Source: Nodosilinea sp. FACHB-131
GTDB lineage: Bacteria; Cyanobacteriota; Cyanobacteriia; Phormidesmidales; Phormidesmidaceae
DNA: 64,000 nucleotides
Direction: 5' to 3'
Assembly (NCBI RefSeq): GCF_014695395.1
Contig: NZ_JACJOF010000038.1
Span: forward strand, 1-64,000
Shown piece by piece: positions 36,385 through 45,410 of this stretch. The position numbers were made by a program, and so were the translations under genes. Position 1 is the first letter of the stretch. Every line of letters starts with the position of its first letter. The notes beneath the pieces are model-generated. The model did not search any database. It had not been told where the DNA came from and saw nothing but the letters and a program-made list of their open reading frames with translations.

Positions 36385-37236
36385 TTAATCTAGATTGCGA
36401 CCTGTCAGCTCGACGAAGATATCTTCGAGGTTGGAGGGGCGGGTCATCATGCCGGTTTTGTCGGGCTGCTGGTCGAGGTGGGCGTTGGCAGCATCTAGGG
36501 TCGGAAAGAACTGGTAGTCCCAGCGATCGCCCTGTTGAGTCATGACGATGCCTTCGCCGTGGCGTTGGCGAAACTGCTCTAGAGTGCCCAGCTCAATCAG
36601 CTTGCCTTGGTCGAGAATGCCGATGCGATCGCACAGGTACTCCACCTCTTCCATATAGTGGGTAGTGAGCAGCATGGTCATGCCCTGCTGGTTGAGGCCG
36701 CGAATGATTTCCCACAGGCGGCGGCGGGTTTGGGGGTCGAGGCCCACGGTGGGCTCATCGAGAAAGAGAATTTTGGGGTTGTGGAGCAGGGCGCGGGCAA
36801 TTTGTAGCCGTCGCTTCATGCCGCCGCTGAGGGTTTTGACCTTGTCATCGCGGCGATCGCCCAGTTCGACATACTCTAGCCAGGTGTCGATAGCAGTCCG
36901 GCGCTGCCCAGCAGGAATGTGGTGCATCCGTCCGTGCAGCTCCATGTTTTCCCACACGGTGAGGTCGCCATCGACGCTGGTTTGTTGCAGCACTACGCCA
37001 ATTTGGCGACGCACGTCGAGCTGCTGGCGGTTAACGTCATAGCCAGCGACAACTACATGGCCGTCGCTGGGCCGGGTCAGGGTGGTAGCCATGCGAATGG
37101 TAGTTGACTTGCCCGCGCCATTGGGGCCAAGTAGACCAAAAACTTCTCCGGCTTCAATATTTAGAGAGAGATCGTTAACGACAGATACGCCGTTGTAGAC
37201 TTTGTGGACGTTTTGCAGACAGACCGCAGCGGACAT
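36385..37236 (-). CDS. ABC transporter ATP-binding protein (DrrA-like)
   Basis: A 283-residue nucleotide-binding subunit. Walker A is GPNGAGKSTT, the Q-loop is GVVLQQTSVDG, the signature is LSGGMKRRLQI, Walker B is ILFLDEPTVG and the switch is TTHYMEEVEYL. The C-terminal part (MTRPSNLEDIFVELTGRNL) is that of multidrug or exporter ATPases. No permease gene is adjacent on either side, so its partner is encoded elsewhere. Substrate is unknown. It stands alone on the minus strand. Confidence 0.9.
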   Translation of the reverse strand: MSAAVCLQNVHKVYNGVSVVNDLSLNIEAGEVFGLLGPNGAGKSTTIRMATTLTRPSDGHVVVAGYDVNRQQLDVRRQIGVVLQQTSVDGDLTVWENMELHGRMHHIPAGQRRTAIDTWLEYVELGDRRDDKVKTLSGGMKRRLQIARALLHNPKILFLDEPTVGLDPQTRRRLWEIIRGLNQQGMTMLLTTHYMEEVEYLCDRIGILDQGKLIELGTLEQFRQRHGEGIVMTQQGDRWDYQFFPTLDAANAHLDQQPDKTGMMTRPSNLEDIFVELTGRNLD

Positions 37237-37367
37237 GAAAAGGGCAAGCTCCAGAAGTTAAGTTACTGCGATCGAAGCTGAATCTGACCAACGAGTCTTT
37301 AACCCAGGACCGTCTGTAACTTATTGTTAATAGCCTTACCGTATCACCCATCTACCGTTGGTTAGCT

Positions 37368-37694
37368 GTGCGCGCTCGAATTGATCAAGACATTCTCTAT
37401 CTTCATCAGAAGGACGTGCCGGCCTACAAGAAGTCAGGCTCAGTGGTGCGCAACAGCTATTTTTGGGCGCTGCGATCGATCGCTGACCGCGCCGGGTTTA
37501 ACCACGATTGGGAGTTTGCCGATATAGTGTGGCCAGCGCTGGGACGCATGCTACTGACCTTCACAGAGTCAGGATATCTGGGCTATCGGGAGACCGTGCT
37601 GGAATTCACCGATGATGCGACAATTCCTGATGTCCTACGCCCGGTCGGCACTTGGATTGCAGATGATGAGTACGATGAAGACGAGCAGCCGTAG
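37368..37694 (+). CDS. Hypothetical protein with acidic tail
   Basis: A 108-residue protein from a GTG start. The N-terminal half (ARIDQDILYLHQKDVPAYKK) is basic, the middle is helical (YFWALRSIADRAGFNHDWEF), and the tail is Asp/Glu-rich (IADDEYDEDEQP). No motif or family is recognised. It lies between the ABC gene and the large sensor kinase and is convergent with the latter. Confidence 0.55.
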   Translation: MRARIDQDILYLHQKDVPAYKKSGSVVRNSYFWALRSIADRAGFNHDWEFADIVWPALGRMLLTFTESGYLGYRETVLEFTDDATIPDVLRPVGTWIADDEYDEDEQP

Positions 37695-37760
37695 AATTTT
37701 GCCTCCTAGAAGCTAGTCAAAGCTGACGAAGAGAGGATCTAATCTCAAATCGGGAGAGGG

Positions 37761-40700
37761 TTAACGCAGCAGGTCTGTCATCGTCGAAAGCAGATCGCGA
37801 AAATCGTAGGGCTTGGGCAAAAAAAACCTAGCCCCAGCGGCAAGGGCGGCAGGCTGGTAAGTCGCCAGACCACTGGTAGCAACCATGATGAGATCGGGCT
37901 GGCTGGCCATGAGGTGCTGAATTAGGGTGAGGCCATCCATGCCAGGCATCATGATATCGAGCACTGCCAGCTTAGGCTGGTGCCGGGTACAGAGATCGAG
38001 GGCTTCGAGGCCGCTGCTGGCAACCAGGGGGCTGTAGTTGTAGTTGATGAGCAGCGATCGCACGGCCCGCTGCACCGAGTCATCGTCATCGACCAATAAA
38101 ATCACCTCTCCTTGACCAGGCTGCGGAGCCTCCGGCTCGGTAGCCTGGAGGCTGTTGCTCTGGGTGGTGGATAGGGCAGGCAGATAGACCTGCATTTGAG
38201 TGCCTTGCCCCACCTCGCTCTCGACCCGCATAAAGCCCCCGCTGCCTCTGACGATGCCCAGCACCGTAGCCAGCCCCAGCCCGGTGCCCTGCTCCTGGCC
38301 CTTGGTGGTGAAGAAGGGGTCAAAGATGCGATCGCGCACGGCCGGGTCAATGCCAGTGCCGGTGTCGGCCACGGTCAGCCGTAGGTACTGGCCCACTTGG
38401 GCGTCGGGGCTAATGGCCACAGTGGTGGCATCGATCGCCACCGGCTCGGCCACAATAGTGAGCGTGCCTCCCTTGGGCATGGCGTCGCGGGCGTTGACGC
38501 AGAGATTCATCAGCACCTGGTGCAGGTGGGTGGGGTCGGCACTGACGCGGGGCAGCACTGCCCCAGGCTCAAACCCTACCTGTCGCAGCGTAATTTGCCT
38601 GGGCAAACTCTGCTCCAGCATGCGGCTGAGGTCTTGCAGCAGCGGCGGCAGGTCAACCTCGGTGCGCATCCCACTGCTGGGGCGGGTGATCGACAGAATT
38701 TGCTGCACCATGCTGATGCCCCGTTTGGCGCTGTCTTCGAGCAGACGCAGCTGATCTTGGGCATTGCCGCTGAGGTCCGTTTGGGTATGGCGCAGCAGCT
38801 GAGCCATGGTCAAAATAGGGGTAAACACATTGTTGAGGTCGTGGGCAATGCCGCTGGAGAGACGGCCCAAGCTCTCTAGCCGTTGAGCCTGGTAAAACTG
38901 GGCTTCAAGCGCTTTTTTCTCGGTGATGTCGGTCTCCACCGAGAGAATAAAGCGAGGCTGACCCGCCTCGTCGGGCACCAACGTCCAGCGGGCCGATACG
39001 GTAACTGCCTCACCAGTTTTGGTGACCTCGTGCAGCTCGCCACGCCACTCGCCCTCCGTGTAGAGGGTGTGCATAATGCTGCTCAGCTGGGGCAGGTCGC
39101 CGCGCAGCAGGTCGTGCACCGGGCGATTGAGGGCCTCGGCGGCGCTCCAACCGTAGAGACGTTCGGCCCCATGATTCCAATAGAGCAGGCGGTGGTCGAG
39201 GTCACGCACAAAAATGGCGTCAGAGGCGATGTCGAGTAGGGCCGCCTGCTGCCGAAGTTGGCGGTCGGCCTTTTTGCGCTGAGTGATGTCTTCGACCGTG
39301 CTGACGTAGCCGCTGATGTTGCCTGTAGCGGTATGTATAGGGGCGATCGCCACCTCGACCCAGCGCAGGTCGCCCGTGGGGGTGAGCAGGCGAAACTCGG
39401 GGAGGCACGGGCGGCGTCCCGCCAGATACTCCTCCCAGGCCTGGGCCAAGCGCGGCTGATCATCGGGATGCACCACCTGCAGCCAGCCCTCCCCCAGGGA
39501 TGCTTCGACGCTCAGTCCCGCGATCGCCTGCCAGCGGGCGTTGGTGTAGACGCAGTGACCTTGACCATCGATTTGGCCAATGCCGATGGGGGCAGTGGCG
39601 CTGAGGGTGCGAAACCGGGCCTCGCTCTCTTGCAACACCTGCTGCATCCGTTCGCGCTCCTGCAGATCTTGCAGCACCTGCCCGTAGAGCTCTGACTGCT
39701 GAATGGCAACGCTAGTTTGGCTAGCAATGCGCTTGAGCAGGGCAATTTCGGCGGGCTGCCACTGGCGAGGGGCAGCACACTGGTGGGCAATCAGCAGGCC
39801 CCAGGGCTCGTTGTTCTGGTGGTTCCCATGCGCTCCTGGCTCACTACGCAGAATGGGAACCACCAGGTTGGCCTTGACCTGAAACTGCCGCAGCAGATTG
39901 GCGTAGCAGGGCTCTATATCGGCCTGCTCTAGGTCGTCAATCGACCCTACCCGGCCCTGGCGATAGGCCTCAATGTCGCGATCGCTAAAGCAGAGGTCAT
40001 GAATGGTGCCGCTCCGAATAGACACAAACTCGCTGCCCACCGATTCGGCGATCACCTGACCTGCGCCACTGCCCACAAACCGAAACACAATCACCCGATC
40101 GCTCTCTAGCACGGCCCGACTGCGCTCCACTGCCCGCACCAGTACCGCCTCTAGGTCAAGAGATTGGCGAACATCCTCGTTGATGTCGTTAAGCAGATAT
40201 TCTTGCTGAATTTGGCGCTGGAGGGTGAGGGCCACCTGCTTGCGATCGCTAATGTCACTAAATAAGATGCCAATCTGGCGCAGAGCTGGGTCCCCCACTC
40301 GAAAGACATAGACATCGTACCAGCGGCCCCAACCGTCGACCTTTTGCTCAAAGCGAGTAGGAGTGCCGGTGATGGCCACCTGGCCATAGGTCCGATGCCA
40401 GTGGTCATCGATCTTGGGGGCAATGTCGCGAAGGGTGCGGCCGCTCAGGGCAATGTCGCGGGATAAACCAGTCAATGCTTCAAAGCGCGGATTCACTTCG
40501 ATCAGACGGTGATCAACCGGTTCACCCTGCTCATTCACAATGCTCTCGGCGATGGCGTAACCCTTATCGATTTCATTGAACAGCCAGCGATACTTAGCCT
40601 CTGACTTGCGCAAGGCTGTTTCCGCCTGCTTGCGCTCGGTGATATCATGACCCACCACAGTGATTTGCCAGCAGCCCTCAGCAATTTTCTGCGCAGCGTA

Positions 40701-41639
40701 GGTGCTAGATAGCCAGCGCAGCGACCCGTCGCGGTGTCGAAAGCGATACTCCCAAACGGCGCTACGCTCGGCAAACAGGTCGGCAAACTGCTGATCCAAG
40801 GTGGCCAGATCGTCAGGATGCATGCGCGATCGCCACAGCTGTTTGTCAGCCATAAAAGCTTCGGGTGGGTAGCCTAAAATGCTCTCGCAGCCCGAGGAAA
40901 AGTAGTTGTACTCCCAGTCACCATTCTCAAAGATTTGAAAGCTAACAATGACGGCGACCGCACTATTTAAAATTTGGCTGAGCTGAGCCTTAGAGGTTTG
41001 TAGTGCCAGCTCTAGCTGCTTGCGATCGTCAATGTCGCGCAGCAGCCAGTACAGACGCACAACTCGGCCCTGGCGATCGCGCTCTACCGTCGCCGACAGC
41101 GCTACCTTAAACGGCCCCCGCCCACGCGGCAAGATCGATAGCTCTTGGTCCTGCAAAAAGACCGTTCCCACTGAGCCAATGGCTTCCGCTGCGGCTGCGG
41201 AAGCGGCTCCGGGGGGAGCTATAGAGTAGAGCTGACCATTGATAAAGGCGCGGTCAGCCTCGGCAATGAACAATGTCAAGAGTTTGCCCTGGGCCAAAGA
41301 AGCACGCACGTTGAGCAATTGGGCCGCCACCCCATTGATATTCTCAATGGTGCCCCGGGCATCGGTTACCACATAGGCGTCAGGAGCAAAGTTAAACAGG
41401 TTTTGATAGCGCTGGCGCTCATGTTCGAGGCTGTAATGGGCCGCGAGCAGCTCTTCGTTCTGCAAACGCATTGCTTCGACGACCACATGCAATTCTTCCA
41501 GGACAATCGAGGTTTCCGCAATTGAGACCGATAGCGGTGATGGGTAGGCAGGCAGATCGGCGATCGTCTCCTGCTGTATCTCGCTCAGCCAAGTTTGAAC
41601 TGCTTCTATTTGGCGCGCTAAATCTGAATTGTTGGTCAT
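37761..41639 (-). CDS. Large PAS/GAF hybrid histidine kinase with a CBCR-like GAF domain
   Basis: A 1292-residue soluble hybrid kinase. PAS domains lie at about 80-205, 215-340, 345-465, 675-790 and 795-905. A GAF lies at about 485-650 with HDLCF (Cys550), AYRQGR, IEPCYANLLRQFQVKA (Cys578) and GLLIAHQCAAPRQW. These match cyanobacteriochrome GAFs, with the DXCF cysteine and the canonical cysteine 28 residues apart, as in TePixJ, though Tyr579 replaces the usual His. The kinase has H-box IAHDLNNVFT (His933), N box NARDAM, G1 ADTGTGID and G2 GTGLGLATV. The receiver (LLVDDDDSVQ, Asp in VLDIMMPGMDG) ends the protein. It has no membrane helix. It is an orphan gene with no adjacent regulator. Confidence 0.94.
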   Translation of the reverse strand: MTNNSDLARQIEAVQTWLSEIQQETIADLPAYPSPLSVSIAETSIVLEELHVVVEAMRLQNEELLAAHYSLEHERQRYQNLFNFAPDAYVVTDARGTIENINGVAAQLLNVRASLAQGKLLTLFIAEADRAFINGQLYSIAPPGAASAAAAEAIGSVGTVFLQDQELSILPRGRGPFKVALSATVERDRQGRVVRLYWLLRDIDDRKQLELALQTSKAQLSQILNSAVAVIVSFQIFENGDWEYNYFSSGCESILGYPPEAFMADKQLWRSRMHPDDLATLDQQFADLFAERSAVWEYRFRHRDGSLRWLSSTYAAQKIAEGCWQITVVGHDITERKQAETALRKSEAKYRWLFNEIDKGYAIAESIVNEQGEPVDHRLIEVNPRFEALTGLSRDIALSGRTLRDIAPKIDDHWHRTYGQVAITGTPTRFEQKVDGWGRWYDVYVFRVGDPALRQIGILFSDISDRKQVALTLQRQIQQEYLLNDINEDVRQSLDLEAVLVRAVERSRAVLESDRVIVFRFVGSGAGQVIAESVGSEFVSIRSGTIHDLCFSDRDIEAYRQGRVGSIDDLEQADIEPCYANLLRQFQVKANLVVPILRSEPGAHGNHQNNEPWGLLIAHQCAAPRQWQPAEIALLKRIASQTSVAIQQSELYGQVLQDLQERERMQQVLQESEARFRTLSATAPIGIGQIDGQGHCVYTNARWQAIAGLSVEASLGEGWLQVVHPDDQPRLAQAWEEYLAGRRPCLPEFRLLTPTGDLRWVEVAIAPIHTATGNISGYVSTVEDITQRKKADRQLRQQAALLDIASDAIFVRDLDHRLLYWNHGAERLYGWSAAEALNRPVHDLLRGDLPQLSSIMHTLYTEGEWRGELHEVTKTGEAVTVSARWTLVPDEAGQPRFILSVETDITEKKALEAQFYQAQRLESLGRLSSGIAHDLNNVFTPILTMAQLLRHTQTDLSGNAQDQLRLLEDSAKRGISMVQQILSITRPSSGMRTEVDLPPLLQDLSRMLEQSLPRQITLRQVGFEPGAVLPRVSADPTHLHQVLMNLCVNARDAMPKGGTLTIVAEPVAIDATTVAISPDAQVGQYLRLTVADTGTGIDPAVRDRIFDPFFTTKGQEQGTGLGLATVLGIVRGSGGFMRVESEVGQGTQMQVYLPALSTTQSNSLQATEPEAPQPGQGEVILLVDDDDSVQRAVRSLLINYNYSPLVASSGLEALDLCTRHQPKLAVLDIMMPGMDGLTLIQHLMASQPDLIMVATSGLATYQPAALAAGARFFLPKPYDFRDLLSTMTDLLR

Positions 41640-42452
41640 CGTTGCCTCTGCTCCTGGCCTTCCCTAACTCGGCCCGCCTATCTCCGGCAATGGAGGTGCA
41701 CCAAAGATGTTAGCGCCCACTAAAACCCGCTGAGAATGGGGTCTTGCCGCTGCACCAGTAATTAGCATCAAGATTGAGCAGCGCTTTAAACAAAGCTATC
41801 ATCAACTCCAAAAAGACGACTTTCCGCAAAGAATTGTTGAATATATTTTCGGATTAGTGACGAAAAGGAAAATAATTTTCTCTCCTCACAATTCCCTCAC
41901 AACAAACCGTTAGACCTAAGATAAGTTTTTGAACGCCACTGCCCTAGCTTAAGGTTCCGTTCTCTAGAAAGGATATGTTTCTGGATGGACTGCCACTGCA
42001 AAACTCGATATTGTTCAACCATTACCCCGTTCTGTAATGAACGTTTTCGTTATGAGCAACCTATATGACGATAGCTATGTAAATGGCAACCCGGAGCGTG
42101 GGAATAAATATGAAGCAAACTAGGAGCGATGCCAAGTTAAGCCCTATAAGGGCAAGAGGATTTTGGTTGATTTAGGCCCTGACATTGCGGTTTTTGTTTC
42201 CTTCAATTCCTCAAACACTTGGGTTAAAAACCCTTATACAGTCTTCCTAGAGAAGTATCTGACTTCGCTAATCTTTTTTAAACAGTTTGTGTAAAAACAG
42301 TAAACTGTTTGAGAAATCAAATTCTTCGTGAGATCCGTTGATACAGGTAATTCCTTGGATACACGGTTTTACCGCAAGAAAGAGTCCATTTCTAGGCCGA
42401 TCCTAAGACACTCTAGAAGTTCACATGGATTCGATTTCAGGAGAGGTTTTTT
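41640..42452. promoter_or_regulatory. Upstream region with a 9-base inverted repeat
   Basis: About 800 bases between the sensor kinase and a small ORF. AAACAGTTT (42280-42288) and AAACTGTTT (42302-42310) are perfect arms with a 13-base spacer, preceded by a T-run. It could be an operator or a hairpin at a transcript end. The region is AT-rich with no long frame on either strand. Confidence 0.4.
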
Positions 42453-42608
42453 ATGCAAGTTTTTTGCTTCGCCCACAGAATATGTTTAGCTAAAGCGCGT
42501 TGCTTCTTGTGCCAGTCTCAGCAGTCTTCCTGGATTTTTGATATTAAAAAACTTGATTGCTGTGAACTAAGCTACTCCTCGGCTTTCCGAAAGGTTAGGG
42601 TGAATTAG
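42453..42608 (+). CDS. Cysteine-rich small ORF, 51 residues
   Basis: The frame MQVFCFAHRICLAKARCFLC begins with GGAGAGG seven bases before its ATG, an unusually good ribosome-binding site. Residues 1-20 carry four cysteines, and two more (DCCEL) lie at 35-36. The C-terminus is basic (FRKVRVN). No family is recognised. It may be a small regulatory or redox peptide, or a false ORF: the region is otherwise noncoding and the composition is mixed. Confidence 0.35.
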   Translation: MQVFCFAHRICLAKARCFLCQSQQSSWIFDIKKLDCCELSYSSAFRKVRVN

Positions 42609-43075
42609 TCCCAAGCTTGCAACGATTTTATTCCTTTAATTTCACAGCTAATTTCACAGCACCGTGACTCAAATCTCTCGGTTTTATTCTGTTTACCTCT
42701 CTCGCTATGCGGTAGAGCTCTGCAACATTGACGATAGCGGCACTGGCGATGCCCGTCTGGTGTGCAGCCAGGTCAACTATCACAATGCCCCGAACTTTGC
42801 TCTACAGCTTGCTCACGATAAAAACTTGCCGCTCAACAACCTCATCACCGACAACGTTGAAGCCAGTCTGTAGCTCGGTGATAGCTTCTATGGCTGATTG
42901 GCGTTTCTACACTTTTAGGGGCCGATTTGCACCTGTCTATGGCTTTGGTGGCGGTGGCGCTTGGCATTACCCCCATGGGCGCGCTAGGGGAACCGGACCT
43001 ATGCAAAGTGGAACGTTGGGCGCTGCCCCAGGGTTGATGAAAAGTTGATTGAGTCCGTTATGTTTACCCCCCAAC
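42609..43075. other. Gap at the 3' end of the exopolysaccharide locus
   Basis: About 470 bases. A plus-strand GTG frame (42664-42873, 69 residues) has no recognisable family and weak composition. No terminator is convincing. Both this gap and the preceding region are unusually poor in genes for this window. Confidence 0.4.
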
Positions 43076-44230
43076 CTAGCAGGGGATGGCGGTCGCCCAA
43101 GCGGGCTGGTGCTGGTGGGCCACGTGGGAAACCACGCGCCCCAGTTCGTCGGGGCGTAGGCTAGAGCCTGAGGGCAAACACAGCCCCCGCCGAAACAGAT
43201 CGGCGGCGACGGCCCCACCCACCACTTCACAGTTTGAAAAGACGGGTTGAAGGTGCAACGGTTTCCACACTGGACGAGACTCGATGTGGGCAGCCTCTAG
43301 GGCTAGGCGAATGGTTTCGCGATCGCAGCCAAATTCTTCCTCATCTACGGTCAGGCAGGTGAGCCAGCGGGTGGCCGTGCCGTAAGCGGCTTCGGGCATA
43401 AAGGTAATCCCTGGTAGGTAGCCCAAAGCCTGGTGGTAGGTAGCAAAGTTGCGGCGACGGGCAGCAACCCGTTCCCCCAGAACCGCCAGCTGCCCCCGGC
43501 CAATGCCCGCCAGCACGTTGCTAAGGCGGTAGTTGTAGCCCAAGTGCGAGTGCTGGTAGTGGGGAGCGGGGTCGCGGGCCTGGGTAGCCAAAAACTTGGC
43601 CTGGCGGGCGAGGGCCGAGTCGGCAGTCACCAGCATGCCGCCGCCAGAGGTGGTGATAATTTTGTTGCCATTGAAAGAAAAAATCCCTAGGTGGCCAACG
43701 GTGCCAGTAGCCCGCCCCCGGTAGGTGGCTCCCAACGACTCGGCGGCGTCTTCAATCAGGGGCACGCCGTAGCGATCGCAGAGCTGCCCAATGGCATCCA
43801 GGTCGGCGCTCTGGCCATAGAGGTGCACCAGCACCACGGCTTTGGGCAGTTTACCTCGTCGGGCGCGCTGGACCAGGGCCCTTTCCAGTAGGTTGGGGTC
43901 CATATTCCAGGAAGTGCGATCGCTGTCGATAAAGACTGGCGTTGCCCCCTGGTAAACAATCGGATTGGCCGTGGCCACAAAGGTGAGGGTTGAGCAGAGC
44001 ACCTCGTCCCCCGGCCCTACTTCCAGCAGCCGCAGGGCCAGGTGCAGCGCCGCCGTGCCCGAGCTCACCGCCACCGCGTGGGGCGATCCCACAGCCTGGC
44101 AAAATTCGGTCTCAAACGCATCGATATGGGGGCCGACGGGGGCGATCCAGTTGGTGGCAAAGGCCTCTTTGACGTACTCGAGCTCGGCCTCGCCCAGGTG
44201 AGGGGGCGATAGCAAAATGGGTTTCGGCAT
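43076..44230 (-). CDS. DegT/DnrJ/EryC1/StrS-family aminotransferase
   Basis: A 384-residue PLP enzyme. The start is MPKPILLSPPHLGEAELEYV, and the cofactor lysine is in SFNGNKIITTSGGGML. Flanking motifs AVAVSSGTAALHLAL, DEVLCSTLTFVATANPI and PLIEDAAESLG are those of sugar aminotransferases that add an amino group to a 3- or 4-keto NDP-sugar. It is the last gene of the exopolysaccharide operon, three bases after the FemAB-like gene. It probably supplies an amino sugar; specificity is unknown. Confidence 0.92.
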   Translation of the reverse strand: MPKPILLSPPHLGEAELEYVKEAFATNWIAPVGPHIDAFETEFCQAVGSPHAVAVSSGTAALHLALRLLEVGPGDEVLCSTLTFVATANPIVYQGATPVFIDSDRTSWNMDPNLLERALVQRARRGKLPKAVVLVHLYGQSADLDAIGQLCDRYGVPLIEDAAESLGATYRGRATGTVGHLGIFSFNGNKIITTSGGGMLVTADSALARQAKFLATQARDPAPHYQHSHLGYNYRLSNVLAGIGRGQLAVLGERVAARRRNFATYHQALGYLPGITFMPEAAYGTATRWLTCLTVDEEEFGCDRETIRLALEAAHIESRPVWKPLHLQPVFSNCEVVGGAVAADLFRRGLCLPSGSSLRPDELGRVVSHVAHQHQPAWATAIPC

Positions 44231-44233
44231 GGC

Positions 44234-45319
44234 TTACTCCTCTATAGTGGCGCGGTAGGCGGGAAAAAAGGTGCCCTGGGTCAGGGCCTCGGGAACGACG
44301 CCTAAAGCCTTAGCCCGCCGGTTGGCCAGGGCCTGGTACTGGGCTGGGTCGCTCACCAGCCGCAGGCTCTGAAACCGCCATCGCCCCGGTGAAAACCCGG
44401 CCTTAAACTCAAATAGCGGGTCTTGGGCGGCCCCTACACCGCCGCCCAGGTGCAGCACTTGGGCGCCGCGCCCCTTGGCCCACTGGCGCACAAAGTCGGT
44501 TTCTAAGGTGGTGGGCGACTGCTTGAGAAAGGCCGTGCGGGTGCCGCCAAACAGCGCCTGTACGATGCCGTGGGACTCGGTATAGAGGCCCGCTGAGGCG
44601 GCTTCACCCTCGGTTTCGACCACGCACAGGTGCAGGCGATCGCCCAGGGCTCGGTGTAGGCCTTCGAAGTAGTCCTGGTCAAACTCAAAGTAGGTGCCGG
44701 TGGCCCCCACCCTCGCCATGGTTTCGGTGTAGATGTCGACAAACACCGGCAGGTGTGTGGCGCAGGGCACCAGTTTGGCCACCCAACCCTGGCGGCGGCA
44801 GCGGTTAATTTTGTTGCGATGGCCCGACTTAGTCTGGTTCCACAGCTGTGCCTCGGGCTGGATGAGATCGATCGCCACGGTTGCGCCGTGGTCCACCACC
44901 GTGCAGCCAAACATATCGGTTTTAAAATCCGCATTCAGCAGCGGGTGCAGCCGAAAAAAGGCTGAGCAGACGCCCTTTTCTTTGAGCCCCCCGCAGAGCT
45001 GAGCGAGCGCCCGATCGATAAACTCTGCATCTCCCCGGGCCGCCTCATTGAGCAGCAGCCCAGGATAGCCGTAGGGCGACACGGCATCGAGCTGGTCGGC
45101 GGCGTCCCACTCGTCAGCGGTGGGGTCGCCGCAGCGGCGCAGCAGGTAGGGGGCGAGCAGCATCTGGCCCTGATCTTCTACCACCATGGCCTCGGGTAGA
45201 GTGCGGGTGCGGGCCGCTTCTACCAACAGGTAGTCTGGCAGCTGGTAGATGTCGTGGGGTATTTGGTCGAGCAGCGATCGCCAGCGCGAGCTATCGGGGG
45301 TCAAAACATCGAGCTGCAT
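44234..45319 (-). CDS. FemAB/GNAT-like acyltransferase
   Basis: A 361-residue protein with a two-GNAT-fold organisation like FemABX or WbqC-linked acyltransferases. Motifs include QLPDYLLVEAARTRTLPEA, QTKSGHRNKINRCRRQGWV (the K.R..I.R..R-type element seen in such enzymes) and VLHLGGGVGAA. FemAB proteins add amino acids to lipid-linked precursors; relatives in polysaccharide loci transfer acyl groups. Function is uncertain. It follows the P450 gene and lies three bases before the aminotransferase. Confidence 0.75.
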   Translation of the reverse strand: MQLDVLTPDSSRWRSLLDQIPHDIYQLPDYLLVEAARTRTLPEAMVVEDQGQMLLAPYLLRRCGDPTADEWDAADQLDAVSPYGYPGLLLNEAARGDAEFIDRALAQLCGGLKEKGVCSAFFRLHPLLNADFKTDMFGCTVVDHGATVAIDLIQPEAQLWNQTKSGHRNKINRCRRQGWVAKLVPCATHLPVFVDIYTETMARVGATGTYFEFDQDYFEGLHRALGDRLHLCVVETEGEAASAGLYTESHGIVQALFGGTRTAFLKQSPTTLETDFVRQWAKGRGAQVLHLGGGVGAAQDPLFEFKAGFSPGRWRFQSLRLVSDPAQYQALANRRAKALGVVPEALTQGTFFPAYRATIEE

Positions 45320-45410
45320 AGGCGCTTCCTCACGCTAGCTAAAGTCTTTTGCGATCCGGTGGGTAGGGGCAGTGCCTGGGGGTGTCCCTACGAGGTCGGT
45401 TTCAATCCGC

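Noticed and set aside
42664..42873. 69-codon GTG frame at the end of the exopolysaccharide gap
   Set aside because: Plausible length but no family, no ribosome-binding site and poor context, so I leave it within the gap description.
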